Shown here in pieces: positions 42,279 to 50,033 of a DNA stretch of 64,000 nucleotides (positions are counted from its first letter, which is position 1; every line of letters starts with the position of its first letter). The DNA is from Mycolicibacterium parafortuitum (GTDB lineage: Bacteria > Actinomycetota > Actinomycetes > Mycobacteriales > Mycobacteriaceae). A program made the position numbers and the translations under genes. The DNA lies in contig NZ_MVID01000028.1 of assembly GCF_002086815.1 (NCBI RefSeq), positions 21,597 to 85,596 on the forward strand, given 5' to 3'. Under the pieces are notes generated by a model, which saw only the letters and a program-made list of their open reading frames with translations, did not search any database and was not told where the DNA came from.

Positions 42279-43283
42279 GTGAAGAACATCGCGCTGTGCT
42301 TCGACCGTGACCGCGATCTCGACGGTGCCGAGAATCCCACCAACGCCGCGCTGCTGGCGCAACTGCTGCTGCGCACCGACGACCAGCTCGTCTGGTCCGC
42401 CGGCCCCCGCCGCGGCGACGTGGACGACGCCCGCGCGGCCATCGCCGATGCGTACGGGTTCCTCGTCGACCACTGGCGGCCCGACGACCGGATCTTCCTG
42501 TTCGGCGCCGGCCACGGCGCGGCCTGTGCGCACTCGCTGGCCCGGCTGCTCGGCGCCGTCGGGGTGCTGGGTGACGACGACGTGGCGGGCTGGTCGGCCG
42601 AGGACTTCCGCGGCTACGCGCTGTCCACCTACGCGCTACCCCGTACCTGGCGCGATGCGGCCGACTGGGAGCACATCGCCGGGTTGACGGCCGCACTGTC
42701 CGGCCGCTCGGAGGCCGGCGCCGACGTCCATTTCCTCGGCATGTTCGACGCCGCGGGCTACCCCGGGACTGTCCTCGGGCGGGAGCCGTCGCGGCTACCC
42801 CGCGTGCGGGCGGCGCGGCACGCCCTGGCGCTGGACGGCGCACCGCGACCGCGGGCGCCGCGGCTGCCGGACGGCCCGGACGACGTGCGCGAGGTCTGGT
42901 TCCGGGGCGGGCACCGCGACCTCGTCGGCGGCCACCGCGCGTGCCCACCGCTGGCCGGCATCGCGTTGGACTGGGTGCTCGACGGCGCGGTCGCCGCCGG
43001 GGCGATCGTGCGGTGCGGCGTCGACGGCCACCCCGCTCCGATGGCCGCCGACGCCTTGGCCGGGCACGCGCACACCGTGGCCGTCCGCAAAGTTCGCGAC
43101 GGCGCTGCGGTGCATGCGAGCGTGCAGACCCAGCTGCGGGCGCATCCGTCCTATTGGCGGCGCCTGCCCGCGAGGGTGGTGTGGGCGGATCCGGACTGGA
43201 CGGCCCGCGCTGAACGACTCGTGCCGGGCTCCGTGACGCCCCCGTCCGTCACGGAAAGCCCGGCACTTGTCGCGGCTTCCTGA
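42279..43283 (+). CDS. DUF2235-family alpha/beta hydrolase-like protein lacking the nucleophile Ser
   Basis: The 334-residue protein follows the DUF2235 layout: an N-terminal KNIALCFDRDRD, AYGFLVDHWRPDDRIFLFG, and later EVWFRGGHRDLVGGH, the family's WFxGxHxDVGG motif. The normal nucleophile elbow GFSRGA reads GAGHGA here, with Gly78 where the Ser should be, and the N-terminal DGTxN motif is also lost. Lipase or phospholipase activity is thus unlikely by the usual mechanism. GTG 42279 has a GGGGG stretch upstream. It stands 105 bases after the MBL gene on the same strand. No signal peptide. Confidence 0.7.
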   Translation: MKNIALCFDRDRDLDGAENPTNAALLAQLLLRTDDQLVWSAGPRRGDVDDARAAIADAYGFLVDHWRPDDRIFLFGAGHGAACAHSLARLLGAVGVLGDDDVAGWSAEDFRGYALSTYALPRTWRDAADWEHIAGLTAALSGRSEAGADVHFLGMFDAAGYPGTVLGREPSRLPRVRAARHALALDGAPRPRAPRLPDGPDDVREVWFRGGHRDLVGGHRACPPLAGIALDWVLDGAVAAGAIVRCGVDGHPAPMAADALAGHAHTVAVRKVRDGAAVHASVQTQLRAHPSYWRRLPARVVWADPDWTARAERLVPGSVTPPSVTESPALVAAS

Positions 43284-43412
43284 ACCCCCACGTTCCAGGA
43301 AACCGGTTGGCTGCGGTGACCGCGTCTTTCGCATCCCCCGGGATCCGAATCGCGGTAACCCCTCGTGTACCGCGCGAATCTGACGCTATGCAGTCGCCCG
43401 GTGACCGTCCTG

Positions 43413-43426
43413 AGTAGTGCACTACT
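43413..43426. promoter_or_regulatory. 14-bp perfect palindrome upstream of the crotonase gene
   Basis: AGTAGTGCACTACT (43413-43426) lies 67 bases before the crotonase ATG in a 210-bp intergenic gap. A half-site GTAGTGC recurs at 43460-43466. It looks like an operator; the regulator is unknown. Confidence 0.5.
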
Positions 43427-43493
43427 TCTTCTGCGCAGTATTCGGCCCGGACCACTTACGTAGTGCCGGCGAGACCGCTGTTACGTTTCCCCC

Positions 43494-44198
43494 ATGACCG
43501 ACTCCGTCTCGTATGAGTTCGCCGACTCCGTGGCCACGATCACCCTCGACGACGGCAAGGTGAACGTGCTCGGGCCCACCATGCAGACCGCGATCAACGG
43601 GGCTCTCGACCGCGCCGAGGCGGATAAGGCCAAGGCCGTCGTGCTGGCCGGCAACGCGCGGGTGTTCAGCGGCGGTTTCGATCTCTCGGTGTTCCAGTCC
43701 GGCGATGCCGCCGCCGCGCTGGGCATGCTCTCCGGCGGCTTCGAGCTGTCGCTGAGGACGCTGACGTTCCCGGCGCCGGTGATCATCGCCGCCACCGGGC
43801 CCGCGATCGCGATGGGTTCGTTCCTGCTGCTCTCCGGCGATCACCGGATCGGCCAGCCGAAGTCGCGGTGCCAGGCCATCGAGGTCGCGATCGGCATGAC
43901 GATCCCGATCTCCGCGCTGGAGATCATGCGCGCCCGATTGACCCCGGCGGCGTTCGAGCGGGCCGCCGCGCTGGCGACGACGTTCGCCGGTGCCGACGCG
44001 GTGGCCGCCGGCTGGCTCGACGAGATCGTCGACGCCGATCAGGTGCTCCCCCGGGCACAGCAGGTGGCGGCCGAAGCGGCGGCCACCCTGCACCCCGGCG
44101 CCCACCTGGCCACCAAGCTGAAGGCCCGCAAGGGTGCACTCGAGGCGATCCAGGCCGGGATCGACGGGCTGGCAGAGGAATTCACCCTCGGCACCTAG
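43494..44198 (+). CDS. echA3: Enoyl-CoA hydratase/isomerase family (crotonase), EchA3-like
   Basis: The 234-residue crotonase-fold protein has the oxyanion-hole segments AVVLAGNARVFSGGFDLSVF and PVIIAATGPAIAMGSFLLLS. At the catalytic Glu region the sequence QAIEVAIGMTIPISALEIMR retains a Glu but not the usual ExxxG-P pattern, so hydratase activity is uncertain. Short length and the gene order next to recC in M. tuberculosis support EchA3 (Rv0632c). No ribosome site precedes ATG 43494 (TTACGT ends 7 bases before), so a leaderless start is possible. In this genome recC is 11.4 kb away. Confidence 0.85.
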   Translation: MTDSVSYEFADSVATITLDDGKVNVLGPTMQTAINGALDRAEADKAKAVVLAGNARVFSGGFDLSVFQSGDAAAALGMLSGGFELSLRTLTFPAPVIIAATGPAIAMGSFLLLSGDHRIGQPKSRCQAIEVAIGMTIPISALEIMRARLTPAAFERAAALATTFAGADAVAAGWLDEIVDADQVLPRAQQVAAEAAATLHPGAHLATKLKARKGALEAIQAGIDGLAEEFTLGT

Positions 44199-44297
44199 AT
44201 CTGCCTGTCGCGAAATACAATTCCGGGCTGCGGCCTGGGCGATATGCACAGCCGTGGGTCAACTCTCGGAACATCGCGCAACTCTCGCGCCCCGGGT

Positions 44298-44313
44298 GTT
44301 TCCGCCGTGTTTC
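44298..44313 (-). promoter_or_regulatory. Candidate GlnR box upstream of the Nit1C-type cluster
   Basis: On the minus strand GAAAC is followed by 6 bases and a second GAAAC, which also satisfies the AC-n9-AC pattern described for mycobacterial GlnR sites. It is 146 bases upstream of the first cluster gene, in a 260-bp gap. GlnR is the main nitrogen-starvation regulator in mycobacteria; binding here is inferred only. Confidence 0.4.
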
Positions 44314-44331
44314 CCCGGTGAACTCCCCCTA

Positions 44332-44371
44332 ACGAATTCGTAGTCCATCGGCAACCAGTGCGCAATCGCAC
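44332..44371. promoter_or_regulatory. Two short inverted repeats upstream of the Nit1C-type cluster
   Basis: ACGAATTCGT (44332-44341) is a 10-bp palindrome and GTGCG-CAAT-CGCAC (44358-44371) a 5-bp inverted repeat. Both lie in the control region of the cluster. Confidence 0.35.
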
Positions 44372-44458
44372 AGGCCTGTACTTGAAGCGGCCGCCGATAC
44401 TGGGCCCTCGGGCATCGTCGCCGCGAGAACCGTACCGCTACGAACCCCGGGAGCCTTT

Positions 44459-44980
44459 ATGCCTTTTGACGCGACGATCGCGGAGAACATCACGACCTCA
44501 CTCGCCGAGATCCCCCACCCGTCACTGCCCAAGGGCTCCAACATCTACGGCGGCACCAAGATCTTCCCCGACTACAAGGCCGAGAACGGGGAAAGCTACT
44601 TCACGCTCGTCCACGGCATCGCCCACGAGTCGTCGGTCAGCTTCGTCGCGGTGCTGCAGGCCACCCGCGCACTTCGGAAGGGCTTCGAGTCGGCGATCTA
44701 CTTCTACGGCCCGGGAGCGATCAATTGCCTTGCCACCCGTGGCTTTCCGACCACAGGCGACTCCGGCTTCCCGGGTGAGCAGAACATCAACGACGCACTC
44801 GGGACGTTCATCGGCGAGGGCGGCACGGTGTTCTGCTGCCGCTTCGGACTTGCCCTGCACGGCGGCCGCGAAGAGGACCTCATCGAAGGCGTCATCCCCG
44901 CGCACCCACTGGACGTGCAGGACGCGTTGATCCACTATGCCCGTAAGGGCGCCATCATCAACTCCACCTACATGGTCTGA
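44459..44980 (+). CDS. MSMEG_0572/Sll0783-family nitrogen starvation response protein
   Basis: This 173-residue protein is the first gene of the cluster. It begins MPFDATIAENITTSLAEIPH and contains SNIYGGTKIFPDYKAENGES, VAVLQATRALRKGFESAIYF and GEGGTVFCCRFGLALHGGRE, a sequence pattern I recognise as the MSMEG_0572 family that always travels with the Nit1C nitrilase. The fold resembles the DsrE/MSMEG-type alpha/beta sandwich; no catalytic assignment is known. Cys139 and Cys140-like neighbours (FCCRF) are notable. Expression in related genera rises on nitrogen limitation. The stop is 19 bases before the nitrilase ATG. The ribosome site GGGAG is 5 bases upstream of ATG 44459. Confidence 0.82.
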   Translation: MPFDATIAENITTSLAEIPHPSLPKGSNIYGGTKIFPDYKAENGESYFTLVHGIAHESSVSFVAVLQATRALRKGFESAIYFYGPGAINCLATRGFPTTGDSGFPGEQNINDALGTFIGEGGTVFCCRFGLALHGGREEDLIEGVIPAHPLDVQDALIHYARKGAIINSTYMV

Positions 44981-44999
44981 AGCGGGATGGAGCGCGACC

Positions 45000-45893
45000 A
45001 TGACGAAACTCGCGGCAGTCTCGGCGAACTTCACTCGCGACCTTGAGCAGAACTACGCGCTGATCGCCGACCTGGTCGGCGAGGCCAACGCCCGGGGGGT
45101 GGACTATCTGGCGTTGCCCGAGGCCGCGATCGGTGGCTACCTGTCCTCACTCGGCAACCACGGCGACACGGTCAGGACCGCACAGCAGTCCCTGCCGCCG
45201 GCGATCACGCTCGACGGCCCCGAGATCACCCGGGTGCAGCAGATCGTGGGTGACCTGGTGGTCGCGATCGGTTTCTGCGAACTCGCCGAGGACGGACGTA
45301 CGCGGTACAACGCCGCCGCGGTACTCGACGGCGGAACCATCTACGGCTCCTACCGCAAGGTGCACCAACCGCTGGGTGAGGGCATGTCGTACTCGGCAGG
45401 TTCCGGCTACCGGGTGTTCGACACCCCCGTCGGCCGGATCGGTCTGCAGATCTGTTACGACAAGGCGTTTCCCGAGGCAGCCCGGATCATGGCATTGCAA
45501 GGGGCCCAGGTGATCACCAGCCTCTCGGCGTGGCCCGCAGCGCGCACCGCAGCCGCCGCGAACCTGCAGGAGGATCGCTGGACCTACCGTTTCAACCTGT
45601 TCGACACCGCCCGGGCACTCGACAATCAGGTCTTCTGGGTGGCGTCCAACCAGAGCGGCACCTTCGGCTCACTGCGCTACGTGGGCAACGCGAAGATCGT
45701 CGACCCCGGTGGGAACATCCTGGCGACAACGCATCTCGGCAGCGGTATGGCGGTGGCCGACGTCGACATCGACGAAACCTTCCGCGCGATGCGGGCCGGG
45801 ATGTTCCACCTGCGCGACCGCAGGCCCGACGTCTACGGTCCGGTGACCGAAGCCGCGACGGCGGCGGCATGGCAGGCATTCGAGCATGCCTGA
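45000..45893 (+). CDS. Nitrilase (Nit6803/Nit1C type), catalytically complete
   Basis: The 297-residue carbon-nitrogen hydrolase has all three catalytic residues: Glu41 (ALPEAAIGGYLSS), Lys120 (YRKVHQPLGEGMSY) and Cys152 (GLQICYDKAFPE). Family members hydrolyse nitriles to acids and ammonia, and Nit1C nitrilases are required for cyanide use in some pseudomonads. The first residues TKLAAVSANFTRDLEQNYAL fit the usual start; ATG 45000 has a GGAG 9 bases upstream. It lies between the MSMEG_0572-type and MSMEG_0570-type genes and overlaps the latter by 8 bases. A related but inactive-looking copy lies at the other end of the cluster. Confidence 0.9.
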   Translation: MTKLAAVSANFTRDLEQNYALIADLVGEANARGVDYLALPEAAIGGYLSSLGNHGDTVRTAQQSLPPAITLDGPEITRVQQIVGDLVVAIGFCELAEDGRTRYNAAAVLDGGTIYGSYRKVHQPLGEGMSYSAGSGYRVFDTPVGRIGLQICYDKAFPEAARIMALQGAQVITSLSAWPAARTAAAANLQEDRWTYRFNLFDTARALDNQVFWVASNQSGTFGSLRYVGNAKIVDPGGNILATTHLGSGMAVADVDIDETFRAMRAGMFHLRDRRPDVYGPVTEAATAAAWQAFEHA

Positions 45894-46179
45894 GATGACA
45901 TTCCAGGTTCGCTGGCCGGACGGCGTTGAGCAACAGTGCTACTCACCGAGCCTGGTGGTACACGACTACCTCAGCGTCGGGGCCACCTACGATGTGGCCG
46001 AGTTCGTGGCCCGCACCACCCGTGCGATGGCAGAGGCCGACGACCGCGTCCGCGCCCGATACGGGTTCGCCTGCACCGCAGCGGCGGCCACCACCCGGGA
46101 GATCAGGCGCACAGCGGCCCGCTACCCCGCCGACGCCGCCATCCGGGTCGTCGCCATGCACCCCGACAAGGAGTCCTGA
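45886..46179 (+). CDS. MSMEG_0570-family small nitrogen starvation protein
   Basis: A 97-residue protein, MPEMTFQVRWPDGVEQQCYS then PSLVVHDYLSVGATYDVAEF, with a helix VARTTRAMAEADDRVRARYG and a CTAAAATTREI segment. This matches the small MSMEG_0570 family found only in Nit1C-type clusters, function unknown. Its RWPDG start motif and HDYL segment are the most conserved parts. It starts 8 bases inside the nitrilase gene (ATG 45886; ATG 45895 is an alternative) and its TGA overlaps the next ATG, so the genes are translationally coupled. Two Cys residues could be redox or metal linked, which is speculation. Confidence 0.82.
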   Translation: MPEMTFQVRWPDGVEQQCYSPSLVVHDYLSVGATYDVAEFVARTTRAMAEADDRVRARYGFACTAAAATTREIRRTAARYPADAAIRVVAMHPDKES

Positions 46180-47480
46180 TGACCACCGCCGCGGCACACA
46201 CCCCGGTCGCCGTGATCGGGGGCGGCCAGGCCGGTCTGTCGGTCAGCTGGTACCTGAGCCGCGCCGGCATCGACCATGTGGTGCTGGAGGCCGACACCCC
46301 CGTGCATGCGTGGACCGACAGCCGTTGGGACAACTTCACTCTCGTGACGCCGAACTGGCACTGCCGGTTGCCGGGCTACGTTTACGACGGACCCGACCCG
46401 GACGGCTTCATGACCCGCGACGAGGTGGTCGACTGGCTCAGCGGCTGGCTCTCCACCTTCGAGGCACCCGTCCGTCCGCACACTCGCGTCACCCGATTGC
46501 GCCACGGCGCCGAGCGCGGCTTCGAGCTGACCCTGCAGACCGATGCCGGGGAACAGACACTGGCCTGCGAGCACGCCGTGATCGCCACCGGCGGCTATCC
46601 GGTCCCGGTAGTGCCGCCTTTCGCCGGTGCGCTGTCCCCTGCGATCTGCCAGATCCATTCCGAGCAGTACCGCAACGCAGACCAGCTCCCCGACGGCGCC
46701 GTGCTCGTCGTCGGCACCGGCCAGTCCGGCACCCAGATCGCCGAAGATCTCCACCTGGCAGGCCGGCAGGTGCACCTCGCGGTCGGGAACGCCCCCCGGG
46801 TGGCCCGGTTCTACCGCGGCAGGGATTGCATGACATGGCTTTCCGACATGGGGCTCTACGACAAACCGGCGGCCGAGTACCCGGGCGGTAAGGCGGCCAT
46901 CGAGAAGACGAACCACTACGTCACCGGACGCGACGGCGGCCGCGACATCGATCTGCGCCGCTTCGCCACCGAAGGCATGAAGCTCTACGGCACACTCACC
47001 GACGGGCACGGCAGCTCGCTGCGGTTCGCACCGACCCTGCGGCGCGCGCTCGATCACGCCGACTCGGTGTACAACTCGATCTGCGCGGACATCGACGCCC
47101 ACATCGCGAGAACGGGCGCCGATGCCCCGCCTCCGAGCCGCTACGTGCCCGTGTGGCAGCCCGAGACCGAGCCCACCGCACTGGATCTCACGGCGGAGCA
47201 GGTCAACACAATCGTCTGGGCGATCGGCTACCGGCCCGACTACCGGTGGATCGAGGCGAGCGCCTTCGACGGGGGCGGCCGCCCGATGCAGAACCGGGGC
47301 GTGACGACGGTGCCGGGCCTGTCCTTCGTCGGGCTGCCGTGGATGCACACCTGGGGATCCGGGCGGTTCCTCGGCATCGACCGCGACGCCCGGCACGTCG
47401 CCGCGGCGATCATCGACAGTGAGAACGGCAAGGTTCGCCGCAGCGCCTTGCGTACCCCCAGATACGCAGAGACCGCCTAG
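46179..47480 (+). CDS. MSMEG_0569-family flavin-dependent oxidoreductase
   Basis: The 433-residue protein resembles flavin-containing monooxygenases. It has the FAD motif VAVIGGGQAGLSVSWYLSRA at residue 10, a second dinucleotide (NADPH) motif VLVVGTGQSGTQIAEDLHLA near 188, and the ATG motif HAVIATGGYPVP between them. The N-terminal WDNFTLVTPNWHCRLPGY stretch is typical of this subgroup. It would oxygenate or oxidise a nitrogen- or sulfur-containing intermediate in the cluster pathway. AAGGAG lies 5 bases before the ATG, whose A is shared with the upstream stop. The stop is 7 bases before the radical SAM gene. Confidence 0.88.
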   Translation: MTTAAAHTPVAVIGGGQAGLSVSWYLSRAGIDHVVLEADTPVHAWTDSRWDNFTLVTPNWHCRLPGYVYDGPDPDGFMTRDEVVDWLSGWLSTFEAPVRPHTRVTRLRHGAERGFELTLQTDAGEQTLACEHAVIATGGYPVPVVPPFAGALSPAICQIHSEQYRNADQLPDGAVLVVGTGQSGTQIAEDLHLAGRQVHLAVGNAPRVARFYRGRDCMTWLSDMGLYDKPAAEYPGGKAAIEKTNHYVTGRDGGRDIDLRRFATEGMKLYGTLTDGHGSSLRFAPTLRRALDHADSVYNSICADIDAHIARTGADAPPPSRYVPVWQPETEPTALDLTAEQVNTIVWAIGYRPDYRWIEASAFDGGGRPMQNRGVTTVPGLSFVGLPWMHTWGSGRFLGIDRDARHVAAAIIDSENGKVRRSALRTPRYAETA

Positions 47481-47487
47481 GAGAACC

Positions 47488-48597
47488 GTGGCCCTGTCCC
47501 CCAATTCCACGTCCCCCAATTCCACGTCCCCCAATTCCACGTCCCCCAGTTCCACTCGCGTCGACCTCGCCCTCCTCGGCATCCGCGGCCGGCCCCCGCT
47601 ACACCGCACCGCGGGCGCCGGGCCCAGCGACGACGGCCACCTCGTCATCGACGGTCTCAACGCCGCGATTCCCCGCAACCCGCAGAGTCCGTACTCGTTC
47701 GACGGGCAGAAGATCCTGTTCGACGGCCACGAGACCGGTCTGGACGTCGAGGTGATCGAGCGCCCGAAGTTCTACGACCTCGTCACCGTCGACGGTGTGC
47801 CCTACGAGAAGCTGGCCCGGCTGCACGGCCGCAACGTGCTGGCCACCACCGTGGTCCAGACGTGCATCCGCTACTCCCCCGACCAGCGCTGCCGATTCTG
47901 CAGCATCGAGGAGTCCCTGCGCGCGGGCGCGACAACCGCGGTGAAGCGGCCCGGCGAGCTTGCCGAGGTGGCCCGTGCCGCGGTGCGCCTCGACGGCGTC
48001 ACCCAGATGGTGATGACCACCGGCACCTCGGCAGGCCCCGATCGCGGCGCCCGCCACCTGGCCCGCTGTGTGCGGGCCGTGAAGGAGGCGGTTCCGGACC
48101 TTCCGATTCAGGTGCAGTGCGAACCCCCGGCCGAGCTGTCCGTGATCTCCGAGTTACGCGAGGCCGGCGCGGACGCGATCGGCATCCACGTCGAGTCCCT
48201 CGACGACGAGGTGCGTCGCCGGTGGATGCCGGGCAAGGCGACGGTGCCGCTGCACCAGTATCGGGCGGCCTGGCGTGAAGCGGTGAAAGTCTTCGGCCGA
48301 AACCAGGTGTCGACATATCTTCTGGTCGGTCTCGGCGAGGACGCCGAGGAGCTGATCGCCGGTGCCGGCGACCTCATCGAGATGGGTGTGTACCCGTTCG
48401 TGGTGCCGTTCCGTCCGCATCCCGGAACCCTGGCCGTCGACGTCGACGGGGCACACGCTCCGGACGCCGCGGTCGTGGAGAAGGTGTCGCGCGAGGTCGC
48501 GCACAAACTGCGGCTGGCGGGCATGGCGGGCGTGGACCAGAAGGCGGGGTGTACGGCATGCGGCGCCTGCGGGGTGCTGCAGAACATGGGCGGGTGA
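47488..48597 (+). CDS. MSMEG_0568-family radical SAM protein
   Basis: A 369-residue enzyme with a TIM-barrel radical SAM core. The cluster motif is TCIRYSPDQRCRFCSIEESL: Cys126, Cys135 and Cys138, spacing CX8CX2C instead of the common CX3CX2C. MVMTTGTSAGPDRG and PIQVQCEPPAEL are further core strands, with STYLLVGLGEDAEEL near the end. Three more Cys at 355, 358 and 361 (CTACGAC) could bind a second metal or cluster. The first 23 residues are four SPNST-type repeats coded by a 15-bp tandem repeat; the conserved protein begins after them, near RVDLALLG. GTG 47488 has TAGGAG 4 bases upstream. Its product is unknown; the family is confined to Nit1C-type clusters. Confidence 0.88.
   Translation: MALSPNSTSPNSTSPNSTSPSSTRVDLALLGIRGRPPLHRTAGAGPSDDGHLVIDGLNAAIPRNPQSPYSFDGQKILFDGHETGLDVEVIERPKFYDLVTVDGVPYEKLARLHGRNVLATTVVQTCIRYSPDQRCRFCSIEESLRAGATTAVKRPGELAEVARAAVRLDGVTQMVMTTGTSAGPDRGARHLARCVRAVKEAVPDLPIQVQCEPPAELSVISELREAGADAIGIHVESLDDEVRRRWMPGKATVPLHQYRAAWREAVKVFGRNQVSTYLLVGLGEDAEELIAGAGDLIEMGVYPFVVPFRPHPGTLAVDVDGAHAPDAAVVEKVSREVAHKLRLAGMAGVDQKAGCTACGACGVLQNMGG
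47497..47556. repeat. Four-copy 15-bp tandem repeat at the radical SAM N-terminus
   Basis: TCCCCCAATTCCACG occurs three times exactly (47497-47541) and once with two changes (47542-47556). It encodes repeated Ser-Pro-Asn-Ser-Thr pentapeptides starting four codons into the gene, so copy-number change keeps the frame. Confidence 0.9.
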
Positions 48598-50033
48598 AAG
48601 CGATGCTCTTCCAGGCTGTCTCACCCCATCAAGGCGAGCTGTCGATCTTGTCCGGGCCACGCCCCGCCGCTCACGGTCAGTTCCTGATCCATCAGGCAGA
48701 CGGCGAGGAGTTGGCACAGTACCTGCGGCTGCGCCGTGCGTCGTTCGTGATCGAGCAGGGGATGTTCGCGGGCTCGGACCGCGACGACGTCGACGACGAC
48801 CCGCGCACCGTCGTGCTCGTCGCCACGAGCGCCGAGGGCACGGTGCTCGGCGGCGTCCGCCTGGCCCCGGCCTGCTCACCCGACATCGGCTGGTGGACCG
48901 GAAGCCGTCTGGTGGTCGACCGGTCCTCTCGCGCAACAGGTCTCGGCCCGGCGCTGATCCGCGCCGCGTGTGCCCAGGTCGAATCCGTGGGAGCGCTGCG
49001 CTTCGAAGCGACCGTGCAGCGCCGGTACGCGGCGATGTTCGCCGGGCTCGGCTGGACCGAGCACGGCGCGTGCACGGTCGCCGGCCGACCGCACGCGGTG
49101 ATGCGATGGTCACCGGATCCGATCGCCCGCACCGTCGCGGCGACGAAGGCGTTTCTCGGCGAGATCCTGGATCCGCTGCGCGCCGTGCCCAACGGCCTGG
49201 GGCCCGCGGGTTTCGTCGGCGACGACGGAGTCCCGGTGCCGGGCAGTGACGTGGTGGCCGCCTGCGACGCGATCATCCCGTCGATGGTCGAACGCGATCC
49301 CGAGTGGGCGGGCTGGTGTTCGGTGCTCGTCAACGTCAACGACCTGTCGGCCATGGGTGCGACGCCGACGGGTCTGCTCGACGCGGTCGGCGCCCCGAAC
49401 CGCTCTGTGCTGACCCGGATCGTGCGCGGCGTGGCCGACGCGTCGCAGGCGTGGCGGCTCCCGGTTCTCGGCGGCCACACCCAGCTCGGGGTGCCCGCAT
49501 CGCTGGCGGTCACGGCCTTCGGGCGCACCACCGACCCGGTCCCGGCCGGTGGCGGATCCGCCGGCGACGCGCTGCGTCTCACCGTCGACCTGGCCGGCGG
49601 CTGGCGGCCCGGCTATCACGGCCGCCAATGGGATTCCACCAGCCACCGCAGCGCCGACGAACTCGCGCAGATGGCGTCGTTCGTGGCCGCGACACGTCCT
49701 CACGCGGCCAAGGACGTCAGCATGGCGGGGATCGCGGGGACGGCCGGCATGCTCGCCGAGGCCGGTGGTGTCGGCGCCGAGATCGACGTCGCGGCAGTGC
49801 CCCGGCCGCCCGCCGCCGAGATGGGTTCGTGGCTCACCTGTTTCCCCGGATTCGGCATGCTGACCGCGGGGGCGGCGCGCTCAGCGGCGCTGCCCGGCGG
49901 CGTCGCCGATCGGGTGTGCGGCCGGCTCACCCCGGAACCGGGGGTGCGGTTGCGCTGGCCGGACGGCGTCGCGACGACGGTCGTCGCGGGCGGGGTGACC
50001 GGTCTGGGAACCGCATGTCCCCAGTCACGGTAG
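48594..50033 (+). CDS. Fusion of GNAT acetyltransferase (MSMEG_0567/Sll0786) and AIR synthase-related (Sll0787) domains
   Basis: The 479-residue protein has a GNAT domain at about residues 1-175, with the acetyl-CoA loop VDRSSRATGLGPALIRAACA and a core GWWTGSRLVV. From about residue 190 it becomes a PurM/HypE/SelD/ThiL-like ATP-binding domain: GFVGDDGVPVPGSDVVAACD, then WCSVLVNVNDLSAMGATPTG, with GGHTQLGVPASLAV and a C-terminal AIR synthase lobe. In Synechocystis the two parts are separate genes. It could acetylate one intermediate and activate another with ATP. GTG 48594 overlaps the radical SAM stop (GTGA); ATG 48603 is an alternative. The stop lies 19 bases inside the next gene. Confidence 0.85.
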   Translation: MKAMLFQAVSPHQGELSILSGPRPAAHGQFLIHQADGEELAQYLRLRRASFVIEQGMFAGSDRDDVDDDPRTVVLVATSAEGTVLGGVRLAPACSPDIGWWTGSRLVVDRSSRATGLGPALIRAACAQVESVGALRFEATVQRRYAAMFAGLGWTEHGACTVAGRPHAVMRWSPDPIARTVAATKAFLGEILDPLRAVPNGLGPAGFVGDDGVPVPGSDVVAACDAIIPSMVERDPEWAGWCSVLVNVNDLSAMGATPTGLLDAVGAPNRSVLTRIVRGVADASQAWRLPVLGGHTQLGVPASLAVTAFGRTTDPVPAGGGSAGDALRLTVDLAGGWRPGYHGRQWDSTSHRSADELAQMASFVAATRPHAAKDVSMAGIAGTAGMLAEAGGVGAEIDVAAVPRPPAAEMGSWLTCFPGFGMLTAGAARSAALPGGVADRVCGRLTPEPGVRLRWPDGVATTVVAGGVTGLGTACPQSR

